A DNA stretch of 64,000 bases. Source: Macrotis lagotis (Eukaryota; Chordata; Mammalia; Peramelemorphia; Peramelidae). Below, piece by piece: positions 30,810 through 41,613 of the stretch. Every line of letters begins with the position of its first letter. The first letter of the stretch is position 1. A program made the position numbers and the translations under genes. The stretch lies in the NCBI RefSeq assembly GCF_037893015.1, contig NC_133658.1, positions 421,953,422 to 422,017,421 on the forward strand, in the 5' to 3' direction. The notes under the pieces were generated by a model. The model was given only the letters and a program-made list of their open reading frames with translations, was not told the DNA's origin and did no database searches.

Positions 30810-31440
30810 TTTTTAATTTTACTTATTTTGTTTTTAATTTATTATATAAAACAAGTATTTCCAGAACATAGTAGAAGAAAAAATGTGATTAGACATGAAA
30901 CTGCAAATCTGTTATGCACAACTTACTATTTCTATTAAACATATAATAAAGTATGTAAATTTTTTCTTCTTTTTCTTCTCTCTTTCCAACATTGCCCTAG
31001 AAATGGTTAGTATAAGTCACAAATATGGGTCTATGTAAAATCATTCTATATATCCATTTATCAGATCTTTCTCTGGATGAAGCCTCTCCTTCATGTGCCT
31101 TTTGCAATAAATTTGGATCTCTATAATTGTCAAAGTGACTTAGCTGTTCAAGTTTTTATTAAAACAAATTTTCTTGTTTCTTCTCATTTCATTCTTTATT
31201 TAATGAATGTATTTCCACGATTTTCTAAAATTATGGAACTCATCAGTATTTATGGTACAGCAATATTTCATGTCAATGATATATTAGAGCTTCTTTAACC
31301 ATTCCCAAATTGATGAGTATCCCCTTAAATTCTTTTTCTTTGCCAGCATAAAAAGAACTGTTATAAATATTTTGCATTTATAGATTCTTTTCCTTTTTCC
31401 TCTAATCATCTATGGAAATAGATCTATAACAATTATAAGT
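30810..31440 (-). mobile_element. L1 3' end
   Basis: Antisense 3' UTR and ORF2 tail: CCTAGAAATGGTTAGTATAA, ATTATGGAACTCATCAGTAT, TTCTTTAACCATTCCCAAAT, GATGAGTATCCCCTTAAATT and AAAAGAACTGTTATAAATAT. These parallel 3.6-3.8 kb and 63.5-63.6 kb. Confidence 0.75.
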
Positions 31441-32229
31441 AGCCAGACATGGGATGAGATTCCTTATGATCTCTTACCCTACAAGTTTTCAAATATTGCA
31501 GAACTGACTTGAGAAGCAGTATTACTGAGGTGCCTACTTGACTGGGTTGTTGTGAAGATCAAATAAGAAAACATTTTTAAAGTGATTTCTCAACTTTACA
31601 ATGTCATATAAATTTTGTCTATTTAGCTCTCTACTTACCTACCTATCATCTATAATCTATCTTCATCATCACTGTCATCACCATCATCATCATCTGATAA
31701 TGATACTGTTGCTACTTGTAGAATAGACACTATCACTGAAAATTATCTCAAGGGGACCTTCTTTCTCTGAAGCTTTATGATTCTCCAATCCAGCTTTCAA
31801 TCTAGCACAGTCCTATTCACATGAGCTTTGCTCAACAAATTAACACTGAGTAAGAAAGAATGAGAAAGTACTTCTGTAAGCCCTTCTCCCCTTAGGTTTT
31901 CCATTGATTTTCCATCAGGGTGTAGACTTGTCCCACTCCAAAATGTGGTGCTTTTGCAACACTATCCCAATGGAGAGTAAACTGGGGAGACTTCAAATAT
32001 GAGTTCAGTTATAGACTACGTAGACCTGATATTTGTCATTTGAAGATCAGACTAACTAAATTGGGATACAATCAGTACCAGGCTAGTCACAATGTATATT
32101 TTTTCTTTAGCAATTAAGATTTTCAAAAATCATCTCTTTGAGAGAGGGTTCAGGATCTACATTGGTGAAGGGAACGCCCAAATCATTAAATCACAAGTCT
32201 TTGAAGTATTCTAAAAATAAAATTTGTGC
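31441..32229. other. Mostly unique sequence
   Basis: Short (ATC)n-rich tract at about 31662-31696. The rest shows no repeat or coding signal. Confidence 0.4.
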
Positions 32230-32600
32230 ATCCAAGGACACGAAGTTAATTTCTGTGAGAAGAGAGAACATTTAGTCAGGAACATTGTTAACACTGATGC
32301 TTCTGCTTTCTATGAATCTGTCTACTAATGAACACTGCTGCTGAATGCATAGGAAGTTCAGACCTCACTTTCTCAATTTTGTAAATATGTGTCAGTGACA
32401 ACAATTAAGCAGTGAAGTAGATGACAGCCTCTCACCAGCAAACAAACAATCCCATGCATATGGTATTTTTGTTGAATCTTCTACAGTTATTGCTTTAAAC
32501 AAATAATGATTCTGTATGGTGTTCTGACTGTAAAGAAGGCTCAATAAATCAGTCTATTGGGAAGAAGCAAATCCAGTCAGCTAGTTGGTTGTTTTGTCTA
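32230..32600. other. Unique block, candidate conserved non-coding DNA
   Basis: No repeat landmarks or simple repeats. Contains clustered homeobox/octamer-like words (ACAATTAAGCAG, ATGCATATGG, AATAATGATT) over 150 bp. Reported only as a candidate regulatory block. Confidence 0.3.
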
Positions 32601-32629
32601 TACAATTTCATGCTGTAGTGAAATTAGCG

Positions 32630-32800
32630 AAGTCTAAGGCCCATGAAAACTGAAGTTCTACTTCCAAAATTGACATTAACATCTATACTCTTAGTCAAGT
32701 TACTTCCCCTTTCTGGGCTTCATTTTCTATACATGAACAATAAGAGGGTAAAAAGTAATACCTTATCAACTTTCTATGGCTCCATGATTTTGAGATATTT
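32630..32800 (+). mobile_element. MIR-type SINE relic
   Basis: TAGTCAAGTTACTTCCCCTT, TCTGGGCTTCATTTTCTATA and GGCTCCATGATTTTGAG match MIR. Confidence 0.6.
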
Positions 32801-33044
32801 TTCAATTTAAACATTTTTCATTCTATAAGTTTGCACTCTCTTCCATCTCATACTGATATCCATTCCATGTTTTATATTATAACCTTCTGTTTTCTAAGAT
32901 ATAGTTAACAATTTATTGTCCAATAACTTTAAAACTACATCCTGTAAGTCTGTTTATATAGATCTTTGAGCACCTATAGAACTTGCAGAGTTGACCACTT
33001 TGATTCACATAAACTCATGTGTGCTATCTCTTAAGAAGTGTATA

Positions 33045-33048
33045 TACA

Positions 33049-33100
<52 letters not shown>
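33045..33100. repeat. (TA)n microsatellite
   Basis: A TA run of about 56 bp. Confidence 0.96.
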
Positions 33101-33102
<2 letters not shown>

Positions 33103-33654
33103 GGAAGGAGGGGGGATTAAGTATATATGTTCCCTTTCCTCAAAATAGATTGAAGTTCCTACTATATTTTTAGTATCGATGTTTGTATCCTCTGCTTTGT
33201 ATTTGGTAATCAAAACAATATCAATAACGTATTTATGTAACACTCTATATAATGTTCATGATTAGTAAAATGACCTGCTTCTTTTAAGAGAAAGAAAGAC
33301 AATTATTTTCTGTAGTCTTTAGTCTGGAGACAGGGAGTTCCTTTGATATTAGGAGTCTTCAATAGGAGGTCTTATGTTGATTTCTTGGAGATTTTTTTTT
33401 TAAGATTGACTTCTATTTCAGGTAAAGTCTGAACTAGAAGAACTTTGATGACCTTTCCAATCTTGTGATCCGTGCAAAAGTCAATTAGTGATTTCCAAGA
33501 CATTCTCCCTCTTTTCTTACATTCACTACTTGATTCATGTTATTCTACAACCTGGGTCTTCATAATCAGAACCTTTAATATAGTGACGGTAGTCCTTACA
33601 AGCATTCTTCTCTACCAATTAATCAACTTCTTCAGCTTCCATGAATTACAAGGA
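33101..33654. other. Unassigned sequence
   Basis: Nothing recognised. An 85-residue frame at 33472-33729 has no domain and runs into a SINE relic. Confidence 0.35.
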
Positions 33655-33830
33655 TGGCAAATATATGGTTTAGTGAATAGGAAGTTAAACTTTGAATTAA
33701 GAAAGCCTCAAATCTTAATAGACTTGTGATCTTGAACAAATCACTTAACTTCTTTCAACTGTTGCTTTAAAAAGAGGGAGTTAGACTCATTGGCCTAAAA
33801 TTTCTTCTAACTTTAAATTTATGATCTTAG
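33655..33830 (+). mobile_element. MIR/THER-type relic
   Basis: GATCTTGAACAAATCACTTA, CTTCTTTCAACTGTTGCTTT and GGCCTAAAATTTCTTCTAAC match the CORE-SINE order. Confidence 0.6.
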
Positions 33831-34110
33831 ATTTTACCATCACCCATGATTATAGTATATTCACCATTTGGAATACATGTAAGTTTTGTCTGATCATAGC
33901 CTCTTATCTTTGCTATGTCTCACTCCTCCTAAACTATTCCTCATTCCTCATCACTAATGCTGGCATATTCTTCCCTCACTGCTGTTATCTCCCTTTCTTC
34001 TGTTTATGATGATGACCTGATAGCTGAACTGTCTCCTACTTTTAACTTCCTTGTCCTTTCAATGTAAATAATATATTCAATGGTATTTTCAAACCTAAGA
34101 GCACTAAATA

Positions 34111-34200
34111 CATGATAATGGTGGTAGTGGTAGTAGTGGTAGTAGAAGTAGTAGTGGTAGTGGTGGTAGTAATAGAAGTAATTGTTGCTGTTGTTGTAAT
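34111..34200. repeat. (GGT/AGT)n trinucleotide array
   Basis: Imperfect GGTAGT units passing to GTTGTT. It causes poly-Val and Tyr/His-rich frames on the two strands. Confidence 0.9.
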
Positions 34201-34341
34201 AAGAAGTACCACTCAAAGTTTGCCAAAGCCTAGCTCTAGGATTACTTTCCATTTGCCTTTCTCCCCCCATTTGTATGCTATTAAATGCTTCTGAAGAAAG
34301 TAATATTTTTATTCTGACTGGGTCTACCTCAAATGGTTCCT

Positions 34342-34492
34342 TTATAGGTTTTTGCAAAGCAAATGGGGTTAATTGACTTTCCCAAGGTCACACAACTAGG
34401 TAATTATTAAGTGTCTGAGGTCGAATTTGAACTCAGATACTCCTGACTCAAGGGCTGGTGCTCTGTCCACTGCGCCACCTAGCTTCCCTCCC
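34342..34492 (-). mobile_element. WSINE1-like SINE
   Basis: Antisense: TAGGTTTTTGCAAAGCAAAT, CACACAACTAGGTAATTATT, ACTCCTGACTCAAGGGCTGG and CACTGCGCCACCTAGC. Confidence 0.88.
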
Positions 34493-34519
34493 TCGAATTT
34501 TTAATGTCAACATAACCCT

Positions 34520-35825
34520 CACTGCTACGTAGAAATTAATTTATACTTCCATGACTATCATATTCCTATAAAACCTATTAGCCTTTAATTGTCACCTCAG
34601 ATCTCTTTCACTGGCCCTACTTCCTTCATCTCAAGAAAAGCTACCCACTCTTGTTTTACTAAGCAAGTCAAGACAATTCTCTATGATCTCCCTCTTCTCC
34701 CTTACTTTGTATCTCAAAGTCTCTCTATATTTATTCCCATTTGAGAATATCACCTTTGACTTAAATTTTGACTTTTCTTATCTTTTTCTGAGAGTCTATT
34801 CCTTCAAAAATGGACGTCTTTCTCTTTCTTTCCCTAACACCACTTCTCTATCTTCTTCTATGCCATCATTCAAATTTTCTCATTCCATTTGATTCAAACT
34901 TTTAAATAAAATCTTTATGTTCCATTTCCTCACATCCTATTCACTTCTCTATAACTTGCAATTTGACTTTAAGTGACTTTAAATTACTCTGTTAACATAA
35001 AATTGTTTAACTTATAAATCTCATGGTCTTTTCTTAGACCTAATTCTACTTGATCTCTGTAGTTTTAATGCTGTTGACTACTTCTTCTACTGGATATTTT
35101 ATCTTCCATAACACTTTTTTCTCTTAGTTTTCTACCTATTCCTTTTCTGTCTTTGTTTCTGAACTATATTCCATCTTCAACTTACTAAATATTACTCTTA
35201 CCCAATGCTCTGACTTGGGTCTTCCTGTATATTCTGTCTACAGACATGGTCTTTATGTTATCTCACAACTCCCATTGGCCCCATTTTTATTTCTATAGGG
35301 AATAGTTATTTATCTATCTCATCTATATATCTCTAAAACGTATATTCACTTCTATATGCCCTCTTTCAAGTATCTTCATTTCCTAGGATGAAGTTTTTTC
35401 ACCTTTTTTTCTTTCTTCAAGACACTGGTTAGCTACTACCTCTTCTGTGAAGTGTTTATTTGAAAGCGTTCTTTGTGTAAATTTTCCTAGGATATCTTTT
35501 TAAAAATTTCTCTTTTAGTCCCTGCATTTCCTAACTTTTATTATTTTTTTAGGTTTTTGCAAGGCAAATGGGGTTAAGTGGCTTGCCTAAGGCCACACAG
35601 CTAGGTAATTATTAAATGTCTGAGACCAGATTTGAACCCAGATACTCCTGACTCCAAGGCCAGTGCTTTATGCACTACACCACGTAGCCATCCCCCTACC
35701 TTTTATTATGTTGATAATCTATCCAAATCCCATATTCCCATTTCCTAATATAATTTAAGTTCCTTGAAATCAGAAACTATTTCTTTTTTTATCTGATTCT
35801 TAATGCATGAATATTAAATGCTTTG
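34520..35825 (+). mobile_element. L2-type LINE 3' region, interrupted
   Basis: A long pyrimidine-rich stretch ends in L2 landmarks: TTCTTCAAGACACTGGTTAG, CTACCTCTTCTGTGAAGTG and, after the SINE at 35545-35695, TAATTTAAGTTCCTTGAAAT and ATGCATGAATATTAAATGC. The last ~500 bp are convincing; the part before ~35330 is assigned by composition and order only. Confidence 0.55.
35545..35695 (-). mobile_element. WSINE1-like SINE with TSD
   Basis: Inserted into the L2 relic with TSD CTA(A/C)CTTTTATTAT at 35531-35544 and 35696-35709 (13/14). Antisense core: GCAAGGCAAATGGGGTTAAG, CACACAGCTAGGTAATTATT. Confidence 0.93.
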
Positions 35826-35827
35826 AC

Positions 35828-36145
35828 AGGAGGGCAGCTAGGTGGTACAATGCACTGGTCTTGGAGACAGGAGGATGGGAATTTGTATCTGATCTCAAAC
35901 ACTTGACTTTTACTATCTGTGTAACCTTTGGTAAATCACTTAATCCTGATTATCTCTCATCCAGGGCCATCTTCAGTTGTATTGATTCATGTCTGGCGGC
36001 TGGACCCAGATGGCTCTGGAGGAGAAAATAAGGCTGGTGACTTTGTACTACTCCCCTTCACTTAAATCCAGTTCACATGCTTGCCATGGCATCACCTCCC
36101 TGATGCCAAGGTCTTCCTCAAAAATGAAGGATCAACATTATTATG
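35828..36145 (+). mobile_element. RTE-tailed SINE
   Basis: Head GGCAGCTAGGTGGTACAATG; 3' module CATCCAGGGCCATCTTCAGT, GACCCAGATGGCTCTGGAGG, ATGGCATCACCTCCCTGATG and CAAAAATGAAGGATCAACAT. Full length. Confidence 0.85.
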
Positions 36146-36829
36146 ATAGGACAAAGTTACCCTTCAGATATCTTTGAGTCCAGCTTCCCTGATGCAGCTA
36201 TCTGATGTCTAGAAGCATAAGTCAAATATTCATCGAGTCTGGACCTCTTAGACTTGGTCAGTGTCTAAAATGTTAGAATTGGTCATACCCTAATAATTTA
36301 CTGAACAGATATTTTCAGATGGAGACAAGAGGGACTTCATGCAGTAGAGTTAAGTGCCAGTACATCTTTGTTGGGTATTTTTTCTTCTTAAGACAAAGTA
36401 AACCTCCTTTGTTAAATGTTGAATTAAATGTTTAGCATATTTTCATTGAAACTGAATGATGAGTGTGGTAGCATTAGAGTCACACTTGCAACAAATGTTT
36501 GTGTCATTGAATTGAAGGTAGATTTTGGTTGATTAGAAAGAATGAACTCTAAAAAGTAATCATCTCCTTCACTAAGATCATAAATCTATCTCTGAAAAGA
36601 GCCTTATAAATCATTTTCTGGTGCAAAAGTTAGGCCACCATGGGAATCATATCATACAGTGGAATGAATCTTCAATTTGAAGTAGAAGGATCAGAGTTCA
36701 GATCCTAGTTTCAACATAGTATATCTCAGTCTTCTTGGGAATTGTTTAAACTTTCAAAGTGTTAATTGCCTGCCCTGTATTAGCTGATTTATCAGGCAAT
36801 AGGATTATTTGCTAAGTGCTCAGCTTTTA
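36146..36829. other. Mostly unassigned
   Basis: A MIR-like scrap at about 36645-36760 (GAGTTCAGATCCTAGTTTCA). Nothing else was recognised. Confidence 0.35.
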
Positions 36830-36880
36830 TATGCATATATATATATATATATATACATATATATATAATATGTTGCATAT
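36830..36880. repeat. (TA)n microsatellite
   Basis: An interrupted TA run. Confidence 0.93.
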
Positions 36881-37059
36881 TTTATAAGCATAAGTTTATA
36901 TATATGTTGCAAATCTTAGTATCAACAATGCTATCACCACTGATACCACCACCACCATCTCACGTTGATTAAGCAAGTTGGGGTTTATAAAATACTTTCC
37001 CTATAATAACTCTGTGAGAGGAAAAACTCAGGATGTGATGTCAATCAGAAGGAAACTGG

Positions 37060-37200
37060 GGAGTCTAGGGGAAAGAGGAATATCATGTTCATTTTACAAA
37101 ATGGTAAAGCGAGACTCAGTGAAAGGGAGGTGAAGTGAATTACCCAAGTTCACTCAGCTGATGGCTATCAGAGCCCTGCTTATACTCCTAACTCATCACT
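37060..37200 (+). mobile_element. MIR-type relic
   Basis: CATTTTACAAAATGGTAAAG, GAAGTGAATTACCCAAGTTC and CACTCAGCTGATGGC match MIR. Confidence 0.6.
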
Positions 37201-37439
37201 AAGGGCCTAAGTGGAGGATGGATATTGAATTCAGGAATATCATAGAAGAGATTCCTTGAATGGGTTGTATTAAAAGAGTTTTGTTCTTCCTTCAAGCTCT
37301 AATAGACATACATTTAGACATGCGTATCTATTTTTGAAGTTATGTAACAAATCTAAAAATTCACCTAAAATAGAATAGAGTGGAGACAACAGAAAAAATG
37401 ACAAAGAAATCATATTAATGTTTTCTTCTTATAGCCGCT

Positions 37440-37735
37440 CCATTAGAAAAATTGTTTTTAAAGGAACAGTAGAACATGCTTGATTTTCCAGCTCCAGACT
37501 TTGAAAATCCCGCCCCCTCCCCCCATTTGATTTTTAATTATGCGTGAATGCTTTCATGCTCATCTGCTGTTGTCACTAAGTGCCTGTCAAAGGCCCTCGT
37601 GTCACATGGTGACAGATTGCAGCTCGGTCACTCATGTGACAGGAGTCAAGTTAGGATCAGAGGTTACCTATTTCCTCTGTTCTTATCCTTTTCCCTGACT
37701 TGGTGCTAATCTCTGGTGATAAATGTAAGCTTTTA
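37440..37735. promoter_or_regulatory. Candidate cis-regulatory element with TGTCA cluster
   Basis: Unique sequence with no repeat landmark. Five TGTCA/TGACA cores lie in 72 bp: 37571-37575, 37584-37589 (CTGTCA), 37600-37604, 37610-37615 (TGACAG) and 37637-37642 (TGACAG). The middle pair forms the inverted repeat TGTCAC-ATG-GTGACA, and two CACATG/CATGTG E-boxes overlap. TGACAG is the binding core of MEIS/PKNOX and TGIF (TALE homeodomain) proteins. A C-rich box CCCGCCCCCTCCCCCC precedes at about 37508. Function is inferred only. Confidence 0.45.
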
Positions 37736-37869
37736 AAGTGGGATTTCTTGAGGGAGGGTATCGATTTCTTTGGGGAAGGAGATGGGCTAGGAGAAGGAGG
37801 AGATAAGGGCTGCAGCCTTTCCAGTGTCGGTGCCTTTTCCTTCTTTTACTCTGAGACCTAGGTTTCTTC

Positions 37870-38075
37870 TGTGGAATATCATAGAATTCCAGAGCTCCAA
37901 GGGGGCCCTAGAAATCACACAGGTCAGCTGCCTCATTTAAGTAATGGGGAAATGGAGATCTGTGGTGGTTAGGTAATTTTTCCAAGGTCACCAAGGTAGA
38001 AGAGCTGCTATTTGAAAGCAGATTCTTTGACATCAAATCTCCTGATTTTTTATATTGCACCATGATGCACCTTCA
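37870..38075 (+). mobile_element. THER/MIR-type SINE
   Basis: ATCATAGAATTCCAGAGCTC, AAGGGGGCCCTAGAAATCAC, CATTTAAGTAATGGGGAAAT, AGGTAATTTTTCCAAGGTCA and TTGCACCATGATGC match the marsupial CORE-SINE in order. Confidence 0.75.
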
Positions 38076-38365
38076 TTATTTAGTAAAAGATCTGGATTTT
38101 CATGATTGTAGTTACCTTAGTGGCTAGTCTTTGTGAATTGTCATACCTAAAATTTTAAATTATCCCTTGGTTCCTAACCTTCATGTGTCAAATCTCTCTG
38201 CAATTAATGAAGGCTGGACTTTGGACTACTGTTAGAGTCTGATGCTTTGTTTTTCCATCTGAACTGAGGGTGAGAGAAGGAAATAAACCTATCTAAGCTC
38301 ACAGGGAAAGTAATATATCTGAAATTAGACCCAAATATCCTGACTCCAGTGCCCATTCTGTTCCA
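38076..38365. other. Unassigned sequence
   Basis: Short SINE-like scraps only (AACTGAGGGTGAGAGAAGG). Confidence 0.3.
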
Positions 38366-38550
38366 GAACATTTGGAGAAAGGGACCGCAGAGAGCAGTTA
38401 GTCCAAATTCCCCTCATATTTTTTAAAAGGAAATTGAGGCCTAAAGTGGGAAAATGACTTTTTCGATGTTAGTTAAGTAATGGTAAGTGTACAGGCTTTT
38501 AATCCAGATCCATTGACTCCAAATTCAGTGTTCTTTTCACTCAATATTGA
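38366..38550 (+). mobile_element. THER/MIR-type SINE relic
   Basis: GCAGTTAGTCCAAATTCCCC, GGAAATTGAGGCCTAAAGTG and GATCCATTGACTCCAAATTC match the CORE-SINE order. Confidence 0.65.
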
Positions 38551-39014
38551 TTGTTATTAAAAAGAACTCTGCCATCATTGGGATTGGTCAAGTAAACATT
38601 AGATAAACCACATTCATGCATTCTAATAACAAGGCTGAAGTATGAGGAGGGTGACCTGAGCTATCATTTTTTTGGCTTGGCAGTGTAAAATACTTCTCAG
38701 TGCCTTCAAAGTTATTAAATAAGGACTCCCCCAGTCCATCCTGACAAAAGCAGTCACCAAAGATCAAAGAGATATCCTTCCCTTCCAGGGCTCAATGTAG
38801 TTTCATTTTTATATGTATTCCTCTTTAATTGATCTATCTTAAACCCAACTGGGCCATTGTGAAATTAAGAGTAGACCTAAACTACACTGCCAGATGGGAA
38901 TCTAGGGTCTCATGACCTTCAGAATCAAGATTCAAAACAAAACAAAAATCTAGGAGGGGATCAGATGATTTCTCCTGAAATTTAGTAAAAGTCAGTCCCT
39001 AAATAAAATGTTCC
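38551..39014. other. Unassigned sequence
   Basis: No repeat or coding signal was recognised. Confidence 0.35.
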
Positions 39015-39215
39015 TATCAATTAGGGCTGTCTAAACCTGGTGTGAACTTTCTTCAGAGTAATGATTTTCCCACTTCTGAAGGCAAGCAAATATATTATAG
39101 AAACAATCTTAATAGAAGTTAGAAACAAAATGACTTCAGGAATCCATAAATGAGAAAGTTGACCAAATGATCTTGAAGTCTTTTTTCTCACTCTAAATAC
39201 ATGACCTTATGAGAA
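39015..39215 (+). mobile_element. CR1/L3 LINE 3' end
   Basis: CAATTAGGGCTGTCTAAACC, then GAAAGTTGACCAAATGATC, TTGAAGTCTTTTTTCTCACT match the CR1/L3 tail. Confidence 0.5.
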
Positions 39216-39269
39216 GATGACTCTAGAGGTCTCACAAGAATCTGTAAAACAGTATGAATGAGTCCCAAT

Positions 39270-39605
39270 TCAAAATCACTACTTTCCCCATCCTGATCTA
39301 GCTTCAAATGCTGCTACTTTACTCACCTAAAACATAATCACATCATTCTCCTCAAAAATCTCCAATATTGACTAAACTTCCCTTATTTACTAAACTCCAT
39401 AAATAATGCTTAGAAAGATATTCAAGAATTTGCTAATCTAATTCCATGTTGCTTTACTAACTCAATCTCATATGACTTTCCTATAGTTTGTACAAACATT
39501 ACACAAAAATAGTTTTTGTTGTGGTTCCCAGAACATGTCCTGCATTTTCTCCTTTCTCTGCCCCTATAAGTAGAATATATCTCTCTTTCTTCTAAATCCC
39601 CAGAT
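39270..39605 (+). mobile_element. L2 LINE relic
   Basis: CACATCATTCTCCTCAAAAA, TCTCCAATATTGACTAAACT, AGATATTCAAGAATTTGC and CCCAGAACATGTCCTGCATT follow the L2 3'-region order. Confidence 0.6.
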
Positions 39606-39746
39606 ATGTCTGATGACACATAATGTTGCTTTGTACTACAGACTTTTTTGTCATTTTCATCTTCAAGGCTGAGGTTATCTCATTTAGTTTCAAATTTCCT
39701 ATCTGCTGGCACTGTAGCTTGCTCATTATAGTTTGTCCATCATTTT

Positions 39747-39908
39747 GGGGTTTTTTTGTTTTTTAGGTTTTTGCAAGGCAAATGGGGTTAAGTGGCTTGC
39801 CCAAGGTGACACAGCTAGGTAATTATTAAGTGTCTGAGACCGGATTTGAACCCAGGTACTACTGACTCCAGGGCCAGTGCTTTATCCACTATGCCACCTA
39901 GCCACCCC
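39747..39908 (-). mobile_element. WSINE1-like SINE nested in an RTE-tailed repeat
   Basis: Perfect 14-bp TSD TTGTCCATCATTTT at 39733-39746 and 39909-39922. The duplicated word is itself the end of the RTE-type module, so the SINE landed at that repeat's 3' terminus. Confidence 0.95.
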
Positions 39909-40075
39909 TTGTCCATCATTTTCAAAGAGGACTAATGACATCTTGAGGTGATCTTAACTTGCCATGAATTGACTTTAAGAGAGGTAGAATTGCACAAAGT
40001 TGTCCACCTCTCTCATCCTGAGTCATTAAAGTCCAGTGGCAAGCTAAATGTCAGGATGACTAAAGATGACTGACC
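39909..40075 (-). mobile_element. RTE-type 3' module (RTE-tailed SINE or RTE fragment)
   Basis: Antisense module: TTTTCAAAGAGGACTAATGA, CATGAATTGACTTTAAGAG, TTGCACAAAGTTGTCCACCT and AGTCCAGTGGCAAGCTAAAT. It is a divergent subfamily of the module at 27.2 and 36.0 kb. Confidence 0.7.
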
Positions 40076-40864
40076 CAGAATGTAGTGAGAGTAGGGAGAT
40101 GGTCAAGGATGGATTCATGAAGGTGTCACTTGAGTTGAACTGGAAGGATAGAATTTTGGCACTCAGAGATAAATAGAAGGGGTGGATTTTGGCTATTAGA
40201 AGAAATAGTTTGAGAAGAAGTATAGAAAGATCCATGACACGTTCTGGGAATAGCAATAACAAAAACACTTTCTGTGTAATGTTTGTGTAACCTATGAGAG
40301 TAAAAATTCTTGGCATCTTCAATGTCTGACCAAGCTTTAGGTGCTCCATAGCACCTGCTTCATTTGTCTTTTTGGCTATTGGAGCAAATTTCTCTCATTA
40401 ACTCTTTCCATTGGAGGAAATCTTCATATACTTGTAGACATACTTGTAGGTCACCCTAACTCATCAATAAATTTGAGGTCTGTTGGTTATCCTCAATCTG
40501 GTTTAACACATCTGCTGAAAGTTTATCAGGCTGTGCTCACCATACATTGGGGTCAGAGGTGAGAGCTGGTGAGTCAGATGGACACCCAAGATGGATGACT
40601 GACCCTTAAAAGAGTTCAAAAAACTACATAGCAAAACATACATACACTGCACATATAAAAAACTATACCTTAACTTTGTACGTAGTGGGAGTTCAATTAA
40701 AATAGATTAAATTAAGTTGCCTTCTAATTTGAAATTTACAATATATAACTTTAAATAACCAGAATGTTTTGGTAGATTTAGACTGAATGACTTCTGAGGG
40801 GAAATGAATTTAAATAAACTAAGCAAATCTAAATAAAATTAAAATTACTTGAAAGTTATTTAAA
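40076..40864. other. Unassigned sequence
   Basis: The opposed frames at 40044-40349 and 40341-40562 carry no domain; no repeat recognised. Confidence 0.35.
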
Positions 40865-41080
40865 GACAGATCAGTGAATAGAGTGCTGGCTATCATTGAT
40901 GAAAATCTTACCTCTGACTCTTACTAGATATGTGACTTTGGGCAAGTCATTTAACCTCTGCCATGTTCATTTATCAAATTAGGATAATTGAAGACTATTA
41001 TGAGAATTAAATGAACTAATACAAATGTAAAACATTTGGAATATTTTAAAGTGATATATATATATAGATATTAGTTATTA
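40865..41080 (+). mobile_element. MIR-type SINE relic
   Basis: CAGTGAATAGAGTGCTGGCT, GACTTTGGGCAAGTCATTTA and GAGAATTAAATGAACTAATA match MIR with the L2-like tail. Confidence 0.65.
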
Positions 41081-41084
41081 ATAT

Positions 41085-41255
41085 TGCTTCAATTAATAAT
41101 AAAAATCCACAAACAAGGATTATTCTTCCATTTTATGGAGTTCCCCATGCTCTGCCTTCAAAGAGAAACAGAGATATCCCCACCCCCATGGAGCTTACAG
41201 TCTAGTAGGGGGAACATGCAAATACACAAATTTAATAATTCAATACTTTATAGTT
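41085..41255 (+). mobile_element. Old LINE relic (CR1/L3 or L2 group)
   Basis: CATGGAGCTTACAGTCTAGT, AGGGGGAACATGCAAATACA match the 'gagcttacagtctagtgggggagacatgcaa' repeat. Confidence 0.6.
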
Positions 41256-41325
41256 ATAGAAGTGTCAAAATAAGCCAGAAGGACCAAAAGTGGGCAGCAA
41301 GTCAAACCACATTAAAATGTAATTT

Positions 41326-41480
41326 AGAGGGTGGCTAGGTGACAAAGTCGATAGAGCACTGGCCCTGGAGTCAGGAGTACCTGGGTTCAAATCCGGTCTC
41401 AGACACTTAATAATTACCTAGCTGTGTAGCCTTGGGCAAGCCACTTAACCCCATTTGCCTTGAAAAAATCTAAAAAAAAA
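41326..41480 (+). mobile_element. WSINE1-like SINE
   Basis: GGTGGCTAGGTGACAAAGTC, GGTTCAAATCCGGTCTCAGA and GGGCAAGCCACTTAACCCC with an A-tail. Close to the youngest copies in the window. TSD not found. Confidence 0.92.
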
Positions 41481-41526
41481 TAAGTAAGAATAGAGTACAG
41501 CACAGATTATGTTGATTTGTAGTTTT

Positions 41527-41613
41527 CTTCATGAATTTGCATATCATCCTTGCACAGGGATCATGCTAATCTTCTTTGTATTTTCTCTGCATATGTGCTG
41601 CTAAAATGGTCAC
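41527..41613 (-). pseudogene. U6 snRNA retropseudogene
   Basis: The reverse complement follows U6 snRNA: a decayed 5' end, GCAGCACATAT, a gap, then AAGATTAGCATGATCCCTGT, GCAAGGATGAT, GCAAATTCATGAAG. It lacks the U6 3' terminus (GCGTTCCATATTTT) and has no A-tail. A perfect 14-bp TSD TGATTTGTAGTTTT lies at 41513-41526 and 41614-41627. U6 normally acts in the spliceosome. This copy is a dead L1-mediated insertion with internal deletion and substitutions. Confidence 0.92.
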
